Below are positions 8,319 through 17,195 of a stretch of DNA of 64,000 bases, in pieces. Made by a program: the position numbers and the translations under genes. A model generated the notes under the pieces. The model was given only the letters and a program-made list of their open reading frames with translations, did no database searches and had not been told where the DNA came from. Position 1 is the stretch's first letter; the number at the start of each line of letters is the position of its first letter. The stretch comes from an uncultured Clostridia bacterium. Lineage in GTDB: Bacteria > Bacillota > Clostridia > Christensenellales > Borkfalkiaceae. The DNA lies in NCBI GenBank assembly GCA_944363645.1, contig CALVUR010000001.1:62001-126000 (forward strand), in the 5' to 3' direction.

Positions 8319-9287
8319 TTATTCACACAAAACATTAAACACGCTTTCGTAAAAAGCACCGTCAAAAGTGATTAAACCACTTTTAAATCCCCTTTCGCAC
8401 TCGCTTAATTTATCCATAATATGTTTAAGTCGTTTATTTGAAAAACTTTTGGCTTGACGTTTTGCCATTTGTATAGCGAATTCTTTTACGCCTAAAATTT
8501 CGGCAAGTTCGCTATCACTTTTATTGCTAATAGATACAAAAAATAGCCTTCTAAAATGGTAATAAATGGATACAAAAAGCATTTGACGGTCGGATACGTT
8601 GTTTAATTCTTGCAAAATTTTATAAGCGGAATCAAAATTTTTATTCGCAATGTATGAAACCATTTCATAAATCTTATACTCTTGCGTTTTTGTAACCATT
8701 TTTTCAACATCGTCATCAGTTATCTCGTCTTGAGAAAATTTATACGCAATAAGTTTTTCAACTTCGCCGTTAATTCTTATCATATCGTATTGACAAAATT
8801 CAGCGATCAATTTACATGTAGATGTTGAAATTATCAAATTTGCATTTGTGCATTTTGAGCGAATAAATTTGCTAATCAATTCAATCGAGCCCTTTTGACA
8901 GTCAACCAAAGTAACAGACTCAATCTTTTTTAACGCTTCGCATTTTTTGCTGTTATTGATAATAAGGCATGCTGTGTCAAAAGGATTTTCAAAATAGGCT
9001 TTTAATGATTTATCCTTTAAATCTTGAGCGGTTGGATACCATTCACGAATACAAATTGCACGTTTATTGCTCATAAAAGGACAACTTGCAAGCAAATTTA
9101 CAAGATTTTCAGTGCCCTGTTTTAAACTTGAGCCTTCAAAAGTGGCTAAATTTAACTGCCTTTCTTCTATTGTGGCAGACAAAATAAATTCTTCCCCACG
9201 ATCACGGAAAAAGTCTTCTTCGCCTTCGAGAAGATAAATAGGATATATTTGCTCTTTTAAAGAACTTTTTAAATTTTCAAATTTCAA
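8319..9287 (-). CDS. holA: DNA polymerase III delta subunit
   Basis: A 322-residue clamp-loader delta subunit. The N-terminus (IYPIYLLEGEEDFFRDRGEEFI) is the usual HolA opening and the C-terminal third is all-helical, as expected of the collar domain. Delta opens the beta sliding clamp so that it can be loaded on DNA. The start codon is TTG at 9287, overlapping the comEC stop (TTGA), with GGGGG 7 bases upstream, so translation is probably coupled to comEC. The comEC-holA order is common in Firmicutes. Confidence 0.92.
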   Translation of the reverse strand: MKFENLKSSLKEQIYPIYLLEGEEDFFRDRGEEFILSATIEERQLNLATFEGSSLKQGTENLVNLLASCPFMSNKRAICIREWYPTAQDLKDKSLKAYFENPFDTACLIINNSKKCEALKKIESVTLVDCQKGSIELISKFIRSKCTNANLIISTSTCKLIAEFCQYDMIRINGEVEKLIAYKFSQDEITDDDVEKMVTKTQEYKIYEMVSYIANKNFDSAYKILQELNNVSDRQMLFVSIYYHFRRLFFVSISNKSDSELAEILGVKEFAIQMAKRQAKSFSNKRLKHIMDKLSECERGFKSGLITFDGAFYESVFNVLCE

Positions 9288-10765
9288 AGTATACCCCCTA
9301 CAGCAAGGATCAAAATCAAGGAAATTGCTGATAAACTTATGTATTTTACACGCTTACTGAAATTGGTTTTATCGCACGCAAAAAATACGCCAATAAAATA
9401 AATTATAAGCAAAATTGACGAAACACTACCAAAAACGGTGAACGCTTGTACATCAATTAGTGTCAAAAATGAATTTATAAAGTATGCGACATAGTATGGT
9501 AAATTCCACAAAAAGCCCATAAATGGCATTATCGCACAGATTAACGAGGTTACAAAAACTAAACCATATAAAATGCTTACTATCGGCACAATAATAAGGT
9601 TTAAAAATACCACAATCAGCGATGAATAGCCAAACATTTTAAACAAAAGCGGTGTTAAAAAAGTTGAAACGGCAAAACTTACTGAAAGTGTGCTCGAAAG
9701 GGCTTCCGGCATAAAGGAAAGCAAATTTTCAAAGCATTTAGAAAATAAGTTTATCCCTAAAACTGCCCCGTAAGACAAAATTAAACCATAAGATAGAATG
9801 GTCTGTGGGAAAATTAGCAATACCACAATTAAACTTAAAAATAAAGAATTTAATTGATCGTATTTTTTGCCTGCATTTTTTACAAAATTTAATGTAGCAG
9901 TCATTATAACTGCACGCACCGCTGAAACGGGAAAACCACAAAGCCCAGCGTAAAAAATTGTAAAAAATGTGGTAATTAGCGTATTTTTGAATCCCCTTAG
10001 CCTACAAATTGATAAAAATGCACTTATCATTGTGGCAAAAAATACCACGTGCAAACCTGAAACAGCAAAAATATGACTGATACCAGATAACCTATAATTA
10101 TCTAATGTTTCACCGTTTATATATGATGTATCGCCAAGTAAAAGCGCAACCATAATGCCGGCTTCTTCATGCTTTACTTGGTTTAAAATGTTAGTTTTTA
10201 GATAATTTGAAACGGTGTAAAAGATATTGCTTTTATTGCCTATTATCTTAATTTCATCAGCTTCTAACGAAAAAGTTATGGACCTTGAATAATTTGAATT
10301 GTTATATTCGTTAAATTTAAGTGTGCCATAAACTTCGAGTTTATCGCCAATTTTATATTCGCCATTTTCAGCATAAAGTCTAACTTTACCGTAAATTTTC
10401 GCATTATCTAAATAAACTTTATCAAGCGTTAAAACTAAATCACCGCTATCGTATTTAGTAACATCACAAACTTCGCCGTAAACATTATCTTTTATGCCGT
10501 CAAATTTTTTATCAGCGTTATAAAGATTTACAAAAATGCTTGAATATATAAAGCCGATAGCAAAAGCGATAGTTAAAACTGAAAACAAAATTTTGACGCC
10601 ATTTAACTTTTTAACAAAATAACAAGTTACAGTAAATGCGAAAATTAAGCCAAGTAAAATATAAAATAAAAAGGGCAATTTTTGATGGTATAATGCAATT
10701 ATCATACCAACAACAAAACTAATTGCGGTAAAAACTATCGGCCGATTATTTACAACTTTTTTCAT
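9284..10765 (-). CDS. comEC: ComEC-type DNA uptake channel, without metallo-beta-lactamase domain
   Basis: A 493-residue polytopic membrane protein. Residues 1-75 hold two or three helices, followed by the OB-like DUF4131 domain (about 80-170) and the ComEC competence domain with the signature RLSGISHIFAVSGLHVVFFA and CGFPVSAVRAVIM. It ends in a membrane helix exactly where the metallo-beta-lactamase (MBL) domain of full-length ComEC (about 770 residues in Bacillus) would begin. ComEC moves single-stranded DNA into the cytoplasm. It overlaps both neighbours by 4 bases: an MBL protein upstream and holA downstream. Whether this cell is transformable cannot be told. Confidence 0.88.
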   Translation of the reverse strand: MKKVVNNRPIVFTAISFVVGMIIALYHQKLPFLFYILLGLIFAFTVTCYFVKKLNGVKILFSVLTIAFAIGFIYSSIFVNLYNADKKFDGIKDNVYGEVCDVTKYDSGDLVLTLDKVYLDNAKIYGKVRLYAENGEYKIGDKLEVYGTLKFNEYNNSNYSRSITFSLEADEIKIIGNKSNIFYTVSNYLKTNILNQVKHEEAGIMVALLLGDTSYINGETLDNYRLSGISHIFAVSGLHVVFFATMISAFLSICRLRGFKNTLITTFFTIFYAGLCGFPVSAVRAVIMTATLNFVKNAGKKYDQLNSLFLSLIVVLLIFPQTILSYGLILSYGAVLGINLFSKCFENLLSFMPEALSSTLSVSFAVSTFLTPLLFKMFGYSSLIVVFLNLIIVPIVSILYGLVFVTSLICAIMPFMGFLWNLPYYVAYFINSFLTLIDVQAFTVFGSVSSILLIIYFIGVFFACDKTNFSKRVKYISLSAISLILILAVGGIL

Positions 10766-11475
10766 ATAATGTAAGTTTTAAGTTGCGCTGGTTCGACTGT
10801 ATCACACTCGCCCATTGCTTCTTTAATAATTTTTTCACGTTCAAGCGAAGGATTAAAGTGAGAAATAAGCACCCTTTTTGTGCCATATGTTTTTGCTAAA
10901 AGCCCTATATGGTAAGCCGATATAAGCGGTTTATCTTGTTGCCAATTTTCAAACAAAAAACCACTGTCCATAACCGCCAAATCACAATTTGACAATAATT
11001 TTTCGTAATTATCTGTTAAATTGCTATCCGAAGTGTATGAAAATGTTTTACCCTTATACTCTATCCTTACCCCGAAAGTTAAAACCGGGTGGTTCATTTT
11101 GTAAAATTTTATTTTTGCGTCGCCTATATTAAGGTTAACGTTGCTATCAATAGGCACAAAATCTAAAAATGGACTTTGTTCGATTAGTTTTTGAAAGTTG
11201 CTGTTGTCGTTTGGTGCAAAAACTTTTATCTTTTTGTTTTTAGTTTGCAGATAATAACTTAAAACACCAACATCGCTTACATGGTCAAAATGGTAATGCG
11301 TTAAAATTAAAGCATCTAAATTTTCAGGTAATATAATTGATTTTAATTTGTTTAAAATTCCACTACCACAATCAATTAAGATATTTTTATCATCAAAATT
11401 AACTAAATATCCGCTTGTTGGGCTTAAATTATCAGGATACAAACCGTTTGTACCTAAACAAGTTAAAGTAAACAT
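10762..11475 (-). CDS. MBL-fold metallohydrolase (YhfI/RNase Z-like)
   Basis: A 237-residue metallo-beta-lactamase fold protein. The zinc motif HYHFDH is at residues 60-65, with later ligands in KMNHPVLTFG, SYTSDSN and a closing LISHFNPS. It opens TLTCLGTNGLYPDNLSPTSG, like the RNase Z/YhfI branch. There is no signal peptide, so it should be cytoplasmic. Its ATG-overlap with comEC (4 bases) makes a coupled comEC unit, but the family resemblance argues against it being a split-off ComEC MBL domain, which acts outside the membrane. The substrate is unknown. Confidence 0.82.
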   Translation of the reverse strand: MFTLTCLGTNGLYPDNLSPTSGYLVNFDDKNILIDCGSGILNKLKSIILPENLDALILTHYHFDHVSDVGVLSYYLQTKNKKIKVFAPNDNSNFQKLIEQSPFLDFVPIDSNVNLNIGDAKIKFYKMNHPVLTFGVRIEYKGKTFSYTSDSNLTDNYEKLLSNCDLAVMDSGFLFENWQQDKPLISAYHIGLLAKTYGTKRVLISHFNPSLEREKIIKEAMGECDTVEPAQLKTYII

Positions 11476-11575
11476 TTTACACCTTCAAAAAATTTATTTA
11501 TAATTTTAACTTTTTTTTACGCAACTTCCATAATAATTTGGAATAAAATAGCATAAATTATTTTTACAAAATATC

Positions 11576-11604
11576 TTGATAAATACCAAAACTTATGTTA
11601 CAAT
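11576..11604 (+). promoter_or_regulatory. Strong promoter of the 6S-like RNA
   Basis: TTGATA (11576-11581), exactly 17 bases, TACAAT (11599-11604), with a TG extended -10 (TGTTACAAT). Transcription would start near 11611. It is one of the best vegetative promoters in the window and drives a non-coding transcript. Confidence 0.8.
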
Positions 11605-11610
11605 AAAATT

Positions 11611-11845
11611 GCAAATAAGATTTATTTCTGCTGTGTGCGTGGTAAGGTTTTATTCTCTCCGCAATCAATAAAAAGGGAATCGGAGTCCTGTTTGTTATGC
11701 ACAACCCCTGATCTTTGTCTTGTGCAGATCGTAAAATGGGGGTAGCAGATACCTATAGGCTTGATACCCACCTGCACTCAAGCGGGTTGATTTACTCCTT
11801 ATACGGCATTTGCGGGGCGACGGTTTTATACCGTCGTTTTTTTTC
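11611..11845 (+). ncRNA. ssrS: Probable 6S RNA
   Basis: A structured plus-strand transcript of about 200-235 nt with its own promoter and terminator and no reading frame. The ends resemble 6S RNA: the 5' part (CUGCUGUGUGCGUGGUAAGG) can partly pair with the 3' part (UACGGCAUUUGCGG), which recalls the CGGCAUCUCGG end of the E. coli molecule. Inside are helices CTCCG/CGGAG (11656-11660 with about 11680) and GCTTGA/TCAAGC (around 11760-11782), leaving an open central region. 6S RNA mimics an open promoter and binds RNA polymerase holoenzyme. It lacks the GGAAGCAGC signature of SRP RNA. The assignment rests on visual comparison only. Confidence 0.65.
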
Positions 11846-11848
11846 TTT
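11818..11848 (+). terminator. Terminator of the 6S-like RNA
   Basis: CGACGG (11818-11823), 7-base loop, CCGTCG (11831-11836), then eight T with further T-rich sequence. Confidence 0.85.
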
Positions 11849-11871
11849 TTCAGTATACAAAAATATGGTCT

Positions 11872-11897
11872 AATCGGCTTATAGGCCGATTTTTTTA
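11872..11897 (+). terminator. Second plus-strand terminator, before apeB end
   Basis: AATCGGC (11872-11878) pairs with GCCGATT (11885-11891), followed by a T-run to about 11896. It backs up the 6S terminator and would stop readthrough into the convergent aminopeptidase gene. On the minus strand there is no T-run after the stem, so it is less useful for apeB. Confidence 0.65.
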
Positions 11898-13142
11898 TTT
11901 TATAACGATATCTACGCCCATTTGGTTAAATTTAGCACTATAAAACGCTTTGACGCCGTTTGCCATAACTTTTATGTCGTCTGCGCCAACCGTTTCTATG
12001 GCAGAATGCATTGCAAGTTGCGCTAAACCGATGTCGCAAGCATTCATTTCTAAATTAGCACTTGCGATAAGACCGAGTGTGCCACCACATCTAATATCGG
12101 AATTATTATAGTAATCTTGATAAGCAACATTCGCCTTATCAAAAACGTACTTAATGCATGCAGAAGAATGACCGTCTGTTGAATAATTTGTATGGTGTTT
12201 AATCACAATACCCTTATTTAAATACACCCTTTGTTTAGGATCGCTTTTTTCCGGATGTGCTGGGTGAACTGCATGACCGTTATCAATGGATAAAATAAAG
12301 CCATTATTTAAAGCGGTTAAGTAGTCGCCCACACCCTTACCTAAATCAAGGTTAATGCGTTGCAAAAGATTTGGTAAAAATTGAGAAAAAGCACCTTGTT
12401 TTGTACGGCTTCCAATTTCTTCATTATCAAATAAGCACGCAACCGAAACACCGCTTGAAGTGGTATTTATAATTGCATCTAAGCAAGCGTAACAACTTGT
12501 TAAATTGTCAAGGCGAGGTGAGCATAAAAATTGATTGTTACTGCCAGAATAAAAACTTTTTACCACTGGCACAACAAATAAATCACCATCTATAACTTCG
12601 CCTTCACTATATAGTAAACTATATAAATCGTCTGTATCGCAATCGATAAGTGGCAACATATCGTTTTGCACGGTAAAATTAGCCTTTTCGTTTACACCAG
12701 AATTGTGGTGGATGCAAAGGCTTGGAATATTTACATTAAAATCACTTTCAACAAGGACTGATTGTAAACCATTTTGCTTTTTAACAAACAGTCTGCCAGC
12801 GATTTTTAAAGGAATATCCATAATGGAATAATTGATTAAACCGCCGTAAACTTCAACGTTTATGCGCTTACCTTCAGGGCTATCTAAAAGTTGTCTGCCC
12901 TTAACCCTTAAAACGGGTGAATCGGTGTGCGCCATAGCAATATTAAAAGCATAATGAGATAAATCGCCTATGGTAAAAGCAACGATTGTGCTTGCGTTTT
13001 TTTCTATATAATATTTACCGCCAGCCTTAGCCAAAACATCATCATTATATGGCACAAAACCATTGGCTTGCAAAATTTCACGACTATTTTTTACCGTATG
13101 GAATGCGGTATAAGATGTATCTAAAAATTTTTGGATATCCAT
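11895..13142 (-). CDS. apeB: M18 family aminopeptidase
   Basis: A zinc aminopeptidase of family M18 (aspartyl aminopeptidase-like), 415 residues from the ATG at 13142. I prefer this start, MDIQKFLDTSYTAFHTV, because GGTGAT precedes it and M18 proteins begin this way; a longer frame from 13184 would overlap the engB stop without a ribosome binding site. Metal-site motifs are visible: AMAHTDSPVLR, CLFDNEEIGSRT and, near the end, HHTNYSTDGHS. The enzyme releases N-terminal residues from peptides in the cytoplasm. It is the last gene of the lon-engB-apeB unit. Confidence 0.92.
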   Translation of the reverse strand: MDIQKFLDTSYTAFHTVKNSREILQANGFVPYNDDVLAKAGGKYYIEKNASTIVAFTIGDLSHYAFNIAMAHTDSPVLRVKGRQLLDSPEGKRINVEVYGGLINYSIMDIPLKIAGRLFVKKQNGLQSVLVESDFNVNIPSLCIHHNSGVNEKANFTVQNDMLPLIDCDTDDLYSLLYSEGEVIDGDLFVVPVVKSFYSGSNNQFLCSPRLDNLTSCYACLDAIINTTSSGVSVACLFDNEEIGSRTKQGAFSQFLPNLLQRINLDLGKGVGDYLTALNNGFILSIDNGHAVHPAHPEKSDPKQRVYLNKGIVIKHHTNYSTDGHSSACIKYVFDKANVAYQDYYNNSDIRCGGTLGLIASANLEMNACDIGLAQLAMHSAIETVGADDIKVMANGVKAFYSAKFNQMGVDIVIK

Positions 13143-13176
13143 ATCAATCACCAAATTATAAATTAAATTTTTACTT

Positions 13177-13824
13177 TTAAACATTATCGCTATCGCAATT
13201 TAACTCTTCATTTTCATCTTCATTTTGAAAATTTTCCGCTTCTTTTGCTGCGATTAAAGCCCTTTCGATAGCGTCTAAAACCTCTTCTTTACCGAGCCTT
13301 GTTTCGGCTGAAGTTGCGATGATATTTGCGCCGGTTAAACCAAGTTTTGAAGCAACTTGTTTTGCTTGCTGTTTCACCTTTGTTTTGGCGATTTTGTCTG
13401 CTTTTGTAGCAACAAGTGTAAATGGGATAATTTGTGCATACAAAAGTTTAATCATCATTTTATCGTCTTCTGTGGGGTCGTGTCTAATATCAACGAGTGA
13501 TATTGCGTGAGTAATTTTAGTAAAATTGAAAAAATCGCTTAAGGTTTTAGACCATTTACCCTTTTCACTTTTACTAACTTTTGCATAACCATAACCAGGC
13601 AAGTCCGCCAAAATAAACTCGCCAAAGTCAAAATAGTTTACAAGCCTTGTTCTACCTGGCGTATTTGAAGTTTTAGCAAGTTTTTTTTGATTAGCAAGCA
13701 TGTTGATAAAAGAACTTTTACCCACATTTGATTTACCAGCAACGCAGATAATGGGCTTATCTGTTTTCAAAAAGCCCTTTTTATCTGCTGCCGAAGTTAT
13801 AAAAGTTGCGTTTGTAATCTTCAT
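13177..13824 (-). CDS. engB: Ribosome biogenesis GTPase EngB (YsxC/YihA)
   Basis: A 215-residue GTPase needed for late assembly of the large ribosomal subunit. G1 is GKSNVGKSS (30-38), the G2 threonine is in TSNTPGRT (52-59), G3 is DLPG (74-77, in ADLPGYGYAKVS) and G4 is TKAD. The last 20 residues form an acidic tail (EDENEE...CDSDN) not needed in most homologues. It starts 11 bases after the lon stop; the lon-engB order is conserved in Firmicutes. Confidence 0.96.
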   Translation of the reverse strand: MKITNATFITSAADKKGFLKTDKPIICVAGKSNVGKSSFINMLANQKKLAKTSNTPGRTRLVNYFDFGEFILADLPGYGYAKVSKSEKGKWSKTLSDFFNFTKITHAISLVDIRHDPTEDDKMMIKLLYAQIIPFTLVATKADKIAKTKVKQQAKQVASKLGLTGANIIATSAETRLGKEEVLDAIERALIAAKEAENFQNEDENEELNCDSDNV

Positions 13825-13835
13825 AACACACCCTA

Positions 13836-16148
13836 TTATTTTCTTATTGCTATATCAAAGATTTCAGAAACATTTTCTACTGGAATGATCTTTAAATTTT
13901 TAGCAATATTTTTAGGAATATCTTCAACGTCTTTTAAGTTCTTTTTAGGAATAATGATTTCGTAAATGCCACTTCTAAATGCAGCCAAAGCCTTTTCTTT
14001 AAGACCGCCGATTGGTAAAACTTTACCACGAAGTGTGATTTCACCCGTCATTGCGATATCCTTTCTTACCTTTTTATCGGTTAATGCAGACAAAATTGCC
14101 GTAGCCATAGTTACGCCTGCGCTTGGTCCGTCTTTTGGCGTTGCGCCTTCAGGTACGTGAATATGAATATCGTTTTCGGTAAATTTCTTTTCAGGAATAC
14201 CATATTCAACTGAATGGGCACGGATATAAGTTATTGCTGCCCTTGCGCTTTCTTTCATGACATCGCCAAGTTTACCGGTAAGCAAAATTTCACCTTTGCC
14301 GGGCATTACACTTACTTCGATTGTAAGCGTTGTACCGCCATACATTGTCCACGCTAAACCGTTGCAAGCACCGATTTCATCATCTTCTAAATTGTCGTTA
14401 TCGGAAAATCTTGCAGAACCTAAATAATCGACTAAATTTTCAGGTTTAACCGTTTGCTTTTTAATTGAGCCTTTTTCGGCAAGTTTTGTTGCAATTTTGC
14501 GCAAAACAGCATCAATTTGCCTTTCTAAATTTCTTACACCGGCTTCAAGTGTATAACCTTTTATAATTTGGTTGATTGCTTCATCAGTAATCAACACATT
14601 TTTGCTTGTTAAACCATTTAATTGCATGCGTTTTGGTATTAAATAACGCTTTGCAATCTCAAGTTTTTCTTCACGAGTATAGCCGTCAAGTGAAATAATT
14701 TCCATTCTGTCAAGGAGTGGTGCTGGAATGGTTTCAAGCGAGTTTGCCGTCGTAATAAACAAAACATCGGATAAGTCGTAAGGTATTTCAATATATCTAT
14801 CACGGAAAGTTTTGTTTTGTTCTGGATCTAAAACTTCAAGCAAAGCACTTGCAGGATCGCCCCTTAAGTCGCTTGAAAGTTTGTCGATTTCGTCAAGCAA
14901 AAATACAGGGTTTGATACGCCGGCATTTTTAAGTCCATAGATAATTCTGCCGGGCATTGCACCGATATATGTTTTACGATGCCCCCTTATTTCGGCTTCG
15001 TCTTTTACGCCACCCAAACTCATCCTTACAAATTTTCTATCAAGCGCACGTGCGATTGAAGTTGCGACTGAAGTTTTGCCTACGCCTGGTGGGCCAACTA
15101 AACACAAAATAGATGCGCCAACTTTTTTTGTAAGTTTTAATACGGCAATGTACTCGATAATTCTTTCTTTTACCTTTTCAAGACCAAAGTGGTCGGCGTT
15201 TAAAATCTTGATTGCCTCGCTTAAATCTTCACGGTCGGTAGACTTTACGCCAAATGGTAAATCGATAATCCAATCGATATAAGTCCTTAAAACTGTGTAA
15301 TCTGGTGAAGAAGATGACATCCTTGACATTCTGTCAAGTTCTTTTAAAACTTTCTTTTTATCTTCTTCTGGCATAACCTTTGCGTTGATTTGTTCACGCA
15401 AGTTTTCTATTTCGCTTTCGTCATCGCCAAGTTCAGTGTGAATGGCTTTAAGTTGTTCACGCAAAAAGTATTCCTTTTGGTTCTTTTCAACATTCCTTTG
15501 TACCCTTTCTTGAATGATTTTTTCAATATCTTGCCTTTCGACAATGGCATTAAGGGCAACAAGCAAGGCTTCAATTCTTTTTGCAATGCGCCTTTCTTCT
15601 AAAATGTGTTGCTTACTTGACTCTGTAATAGGCAAATTAAAAGCGGCAACGTTTACAAATTCTTCAGGGTTTTCAATACCGATTAAAGCATCTTTAAGTT
15701 CTGGCGTAAACCTTGTTTTGGAAGTTGCGTACTCTTGCAATTTTGATTTTGCAACAGATAAATAAGCAAGTTCTTCGTCAATATTTTCGCTGATATCTGG
15801 TGCTTTTGTAACAGTTGCTTTATAATAGCCATTTTCTTGTTCGATGTACTGAACAACAGCCCTTTCGTCTGCTTGAATTTGTACACGAAGGTTATTTTCG
15901 CTTATTTTAAGTACCTTTTTAACTTGACAAATTACGCCAACCATGTGTAAATCTTGTGGTTTTGGGTCTTCGTCAAAAGCGTTTTTCTGTGCAACAACAA
16001 AAATTTTACTACCCATAGCCATTGCTTTTAAAATTGCTTCTAATGACTTAGGTCTTGAAACTTCAAAATTAGTATAAATGTTTGGGAACAAAACTTTTCC
16101 ACGAATTATCAACACGGGAAAACTGTTCAATACTTGATTTTCTTCCAT
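13836..16148 (-). CDS. lon: ATP-dependent protease LonA
   Basis: A 770-residue LonA. The N-terminal substrate-binding domain (about 8-200) starts with '[15 protein letters not shown]'. A coiled linker follows, then the AAA+ module with Walker [10 protein letters not shown] (352-360) and Walker [12 protein letters not shown]. The C-terminal protease domain has the catalytic dyad Ser676 (KDGPSAG) and Lys717 (GGLKEK). It degrades misfolded and regulatory proteins in the cytoplasm. AGAGG lies ahead of the ATG, and a good promoter lies just upstream. Confidence 0.98.
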   Translation of the reverse strand: MEENQVLNSFPVLIIRGKVLFPNIYTNFEVSRPKSLEAILKAMAMGSKIFVVAQKNAFDEDPKPQDLHMVGVICQVKKVLKISENNLRVQIQADERAVVQYIEQENGYYKATVTKAPDISENIDEELAYLSVAKSKLQEYATSKTRFTPELKDALIGIENPEEFVNVAAFNLPITESSKQHILEERRIAKRIEALLVALNAIVERQDIEKIIQERVQRNVEKNQKEYFLREQLKAIHTELGDDESEIENLREQINAKVMPEEDKKKVLKELDRMSRMSSSSPDYTVLRTYIDWIIDLPFGVKSTDREDLSEAIKILNADHFGLEKVKERIIEYIAVLKLTKKVGASILCLVGPPGVGKTSVATSIARALDRKFVRMSLGGVKDEAEIRGHRKTYIGAMPGRIIYGLKNAGVSNPVFLLDEIDKLSSDLRGDPASALLEVLDPEQNKTFRDRYIEIPYDLSDVLFITTANSLETIPAPLLDRMEIISLDGYTREEKLEIAKRYLIPKRMQLNGLTSKNVLITDEAINQIIKGYTLEAGVRNLERQIDAVLRKIATKLAEKGSIKKQTVKPENLVDYLGSARFSDNDNLEDDEIGACNGLAWTMYGGTTLTIEVSVMPGKGEILLTGKLGDVMKESARAAITYIRAHSVEYGIPEKKFTENDIHIHVPEGATPKDGPSAGVTMATAILSALTDKKVRKDIAMTGEITLRGKVLPIGGLKEKALAAFRSGIYEIIIPKKNLKDVEDIPKNIAKNLKIIPVENVSEIFDIAIRK

Positions 16149-16193
16149 ATAACTAACCTCTTAAATTTAGGGTATATTTTCTCATTTTAAGTA

Positions 16194-16222
16194 ATTGTAA
16201 CATAAAATAATTGTTAAATCAA
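16194..16222 (-). promoter_or_regulatory. Promoter of lon
   Basis: On the minus strand TTGATT (16217-16222), 17 bases, TACAAT (16194-16199) with an extended TG. It overlaps the -35 of the divergent SDR promoter, so the two could compete. I see no CIRCE or CtsR-type heptad repeat. Confidence 0.65.
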
Positions 16223-16239
16223 CTAAGATATGATATCAT
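16211..16239 (+). promoter_or_regulatory. Promoter of the SDR gene
   Basis: TTGTTA (16211-16216), 17 bases, TATCAT (16234-16239) with an extended TG. The -10 lies in a perfect 12-bp palindrome TATGATATCATA (16230-16241), which could be an operator. Confidence 0.55.
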
Positions 16240-16285
16240 AATAATATAAATCAGTAAATTATTTGCTTTAAAAGAGATTTTTATA

Positions 16286-17083
16286 ATGAATTTTTTGAAA
16301 AATAAGACATTGATAATAACAGGCGCATCGTCTGGCATAGGTTTTGAATTATCAAAACAAGCCATCCAAAAATATAATGCTAAAGTTATTGGCATAGCAA
16401 GAACAACTGAAAAATTGCAAAGCACAAAAGAGCAATTAGGCGAAAATTTCACCTATTTTTCTATGGATGTATCAAAGGAAACCGATTGGGAAAATTTCGC
16501 TGAGTATTTAAAAAGCAATAATATATCCGCCGATATTTTAATCAATAATGCAGGCATAATGTTACCATTTATCAAGGCAACTGATTGCGATTTCAATCAA
16601 GTTTTAAAGGTAATCAATATTGACCTAATGTCTGTATTATATTCAGTAAAATATATTGTTCCACTGCTTAATAAAGATAAAGGCTTGGTAAACATTTCAA
16701 GTTCGGCAAGTCTTTGCCCGGTGGTTGGTCAAAGTGCCTACTCTTTAGCGAAAAGTGCAGTAAAAAGTTATACCGAAGTAATGCAAACGGAAGCCGATTT
16801 TTATGTAGGTTTAATGCTTCCTGGCTTTTGTAAAACAAATATAATGCATGATATTTCTATCAGTGAAAAAGAGAAAAAATATATAGATAAAGTTTCAATC
16901 TCAAGCGAAAAATGTGCTAAGAAAATCTTAAAGTCAATAGATAAAAAATGTCAAAGAAAGATAATAGGTTTAGACGCTAAATTTATGAATATTTTATATA
17001 AATTATTCCCTAAAAAAGCGGGAAAAATTATTGCCTATTTTTTAAGAAAAAGTAATTTTGATATATTCAAAAACATTCAATAA
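16286..17083 (+). CDS. Short-chain dehydrogenase/reductase
   Basis: A 265-residue classical SDR. The nucleotide-binding loop is GASSGIG (13-19), NNAG is at 87-90, and the catalytic set is Ser139/140, Tyr152 and Lys156 (YSLAK). The residues after the second strand (GIARTTEKLQ) suit NADP(H). The C-terminus is basic and hydrophobic (GKIIAYFLRK), possibly lying on the membrane. It stands alone between lon and the carbohydrate region, with its own promoter and terminator. The substrate is not predictable. Confidence 0.87.
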   Translation: MNFLKNKTLIITGASSGIGFELSKQAIQKYNAKVIGIARTTEKLQSTKEQLGENFTYFSMDVSKETDWENFAEYLKSNNISADILINNAGIMLPFIKATDCDFNQVLKVINIDLMSVLYSVKYIVPLLNKDKGLVNISSSASLCPVVGQSAYSLAKSAVKSYTEVMQTEADFYVGLMLPGFCKTNIMHDISISEKEKKYIDKVSISSEKCAKKILKSIDKKCQRKIIGLDAKFMNILYKLFPKKAGKIIAYFLRKSNFDIFKNIQ

Positions 17084-17120
17084 CCGACTTATACACCCAT
17101 ATTTAGCATAATTAAATGAA

Positions 17121-17159
17121 AAACAGCACCTAAATTTATAGGTGCTGTTTTTGTTTTTA
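17121..17159. terminator. Bidirectional terminator between SDR gene and GH36 gene
   Basis: A 12-bp stem, AAACAGCACCTA (17121-17132) with TAGGTGCTGTTT (17139-17150), 6-base loop, then T-rich sequence to 17159. A-rich sequence at 17115-17122 makes it work in the other direction too. Confidence 0.88.
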
Positions 17160-17195
17160 TATTTTTATAAAATTAGTTATTATTGAATTTATATT

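Noticed and set aside
10762-11475. The MBL protein as the split-off C-terminal domain of ComEC
   Set aside because: No signal or membrane segment, and its motifs resemble cytoplasmic YhfI/RNase Z-like proteins.
11611-11845. SRP RNA, tmRNA or a riboswitch at the 6S-like locus
   Set aside because: No GGAAGCAGC-type SRP loop, too short for tmRNA, and no plus-strand gene follows that a riboswitch could control.
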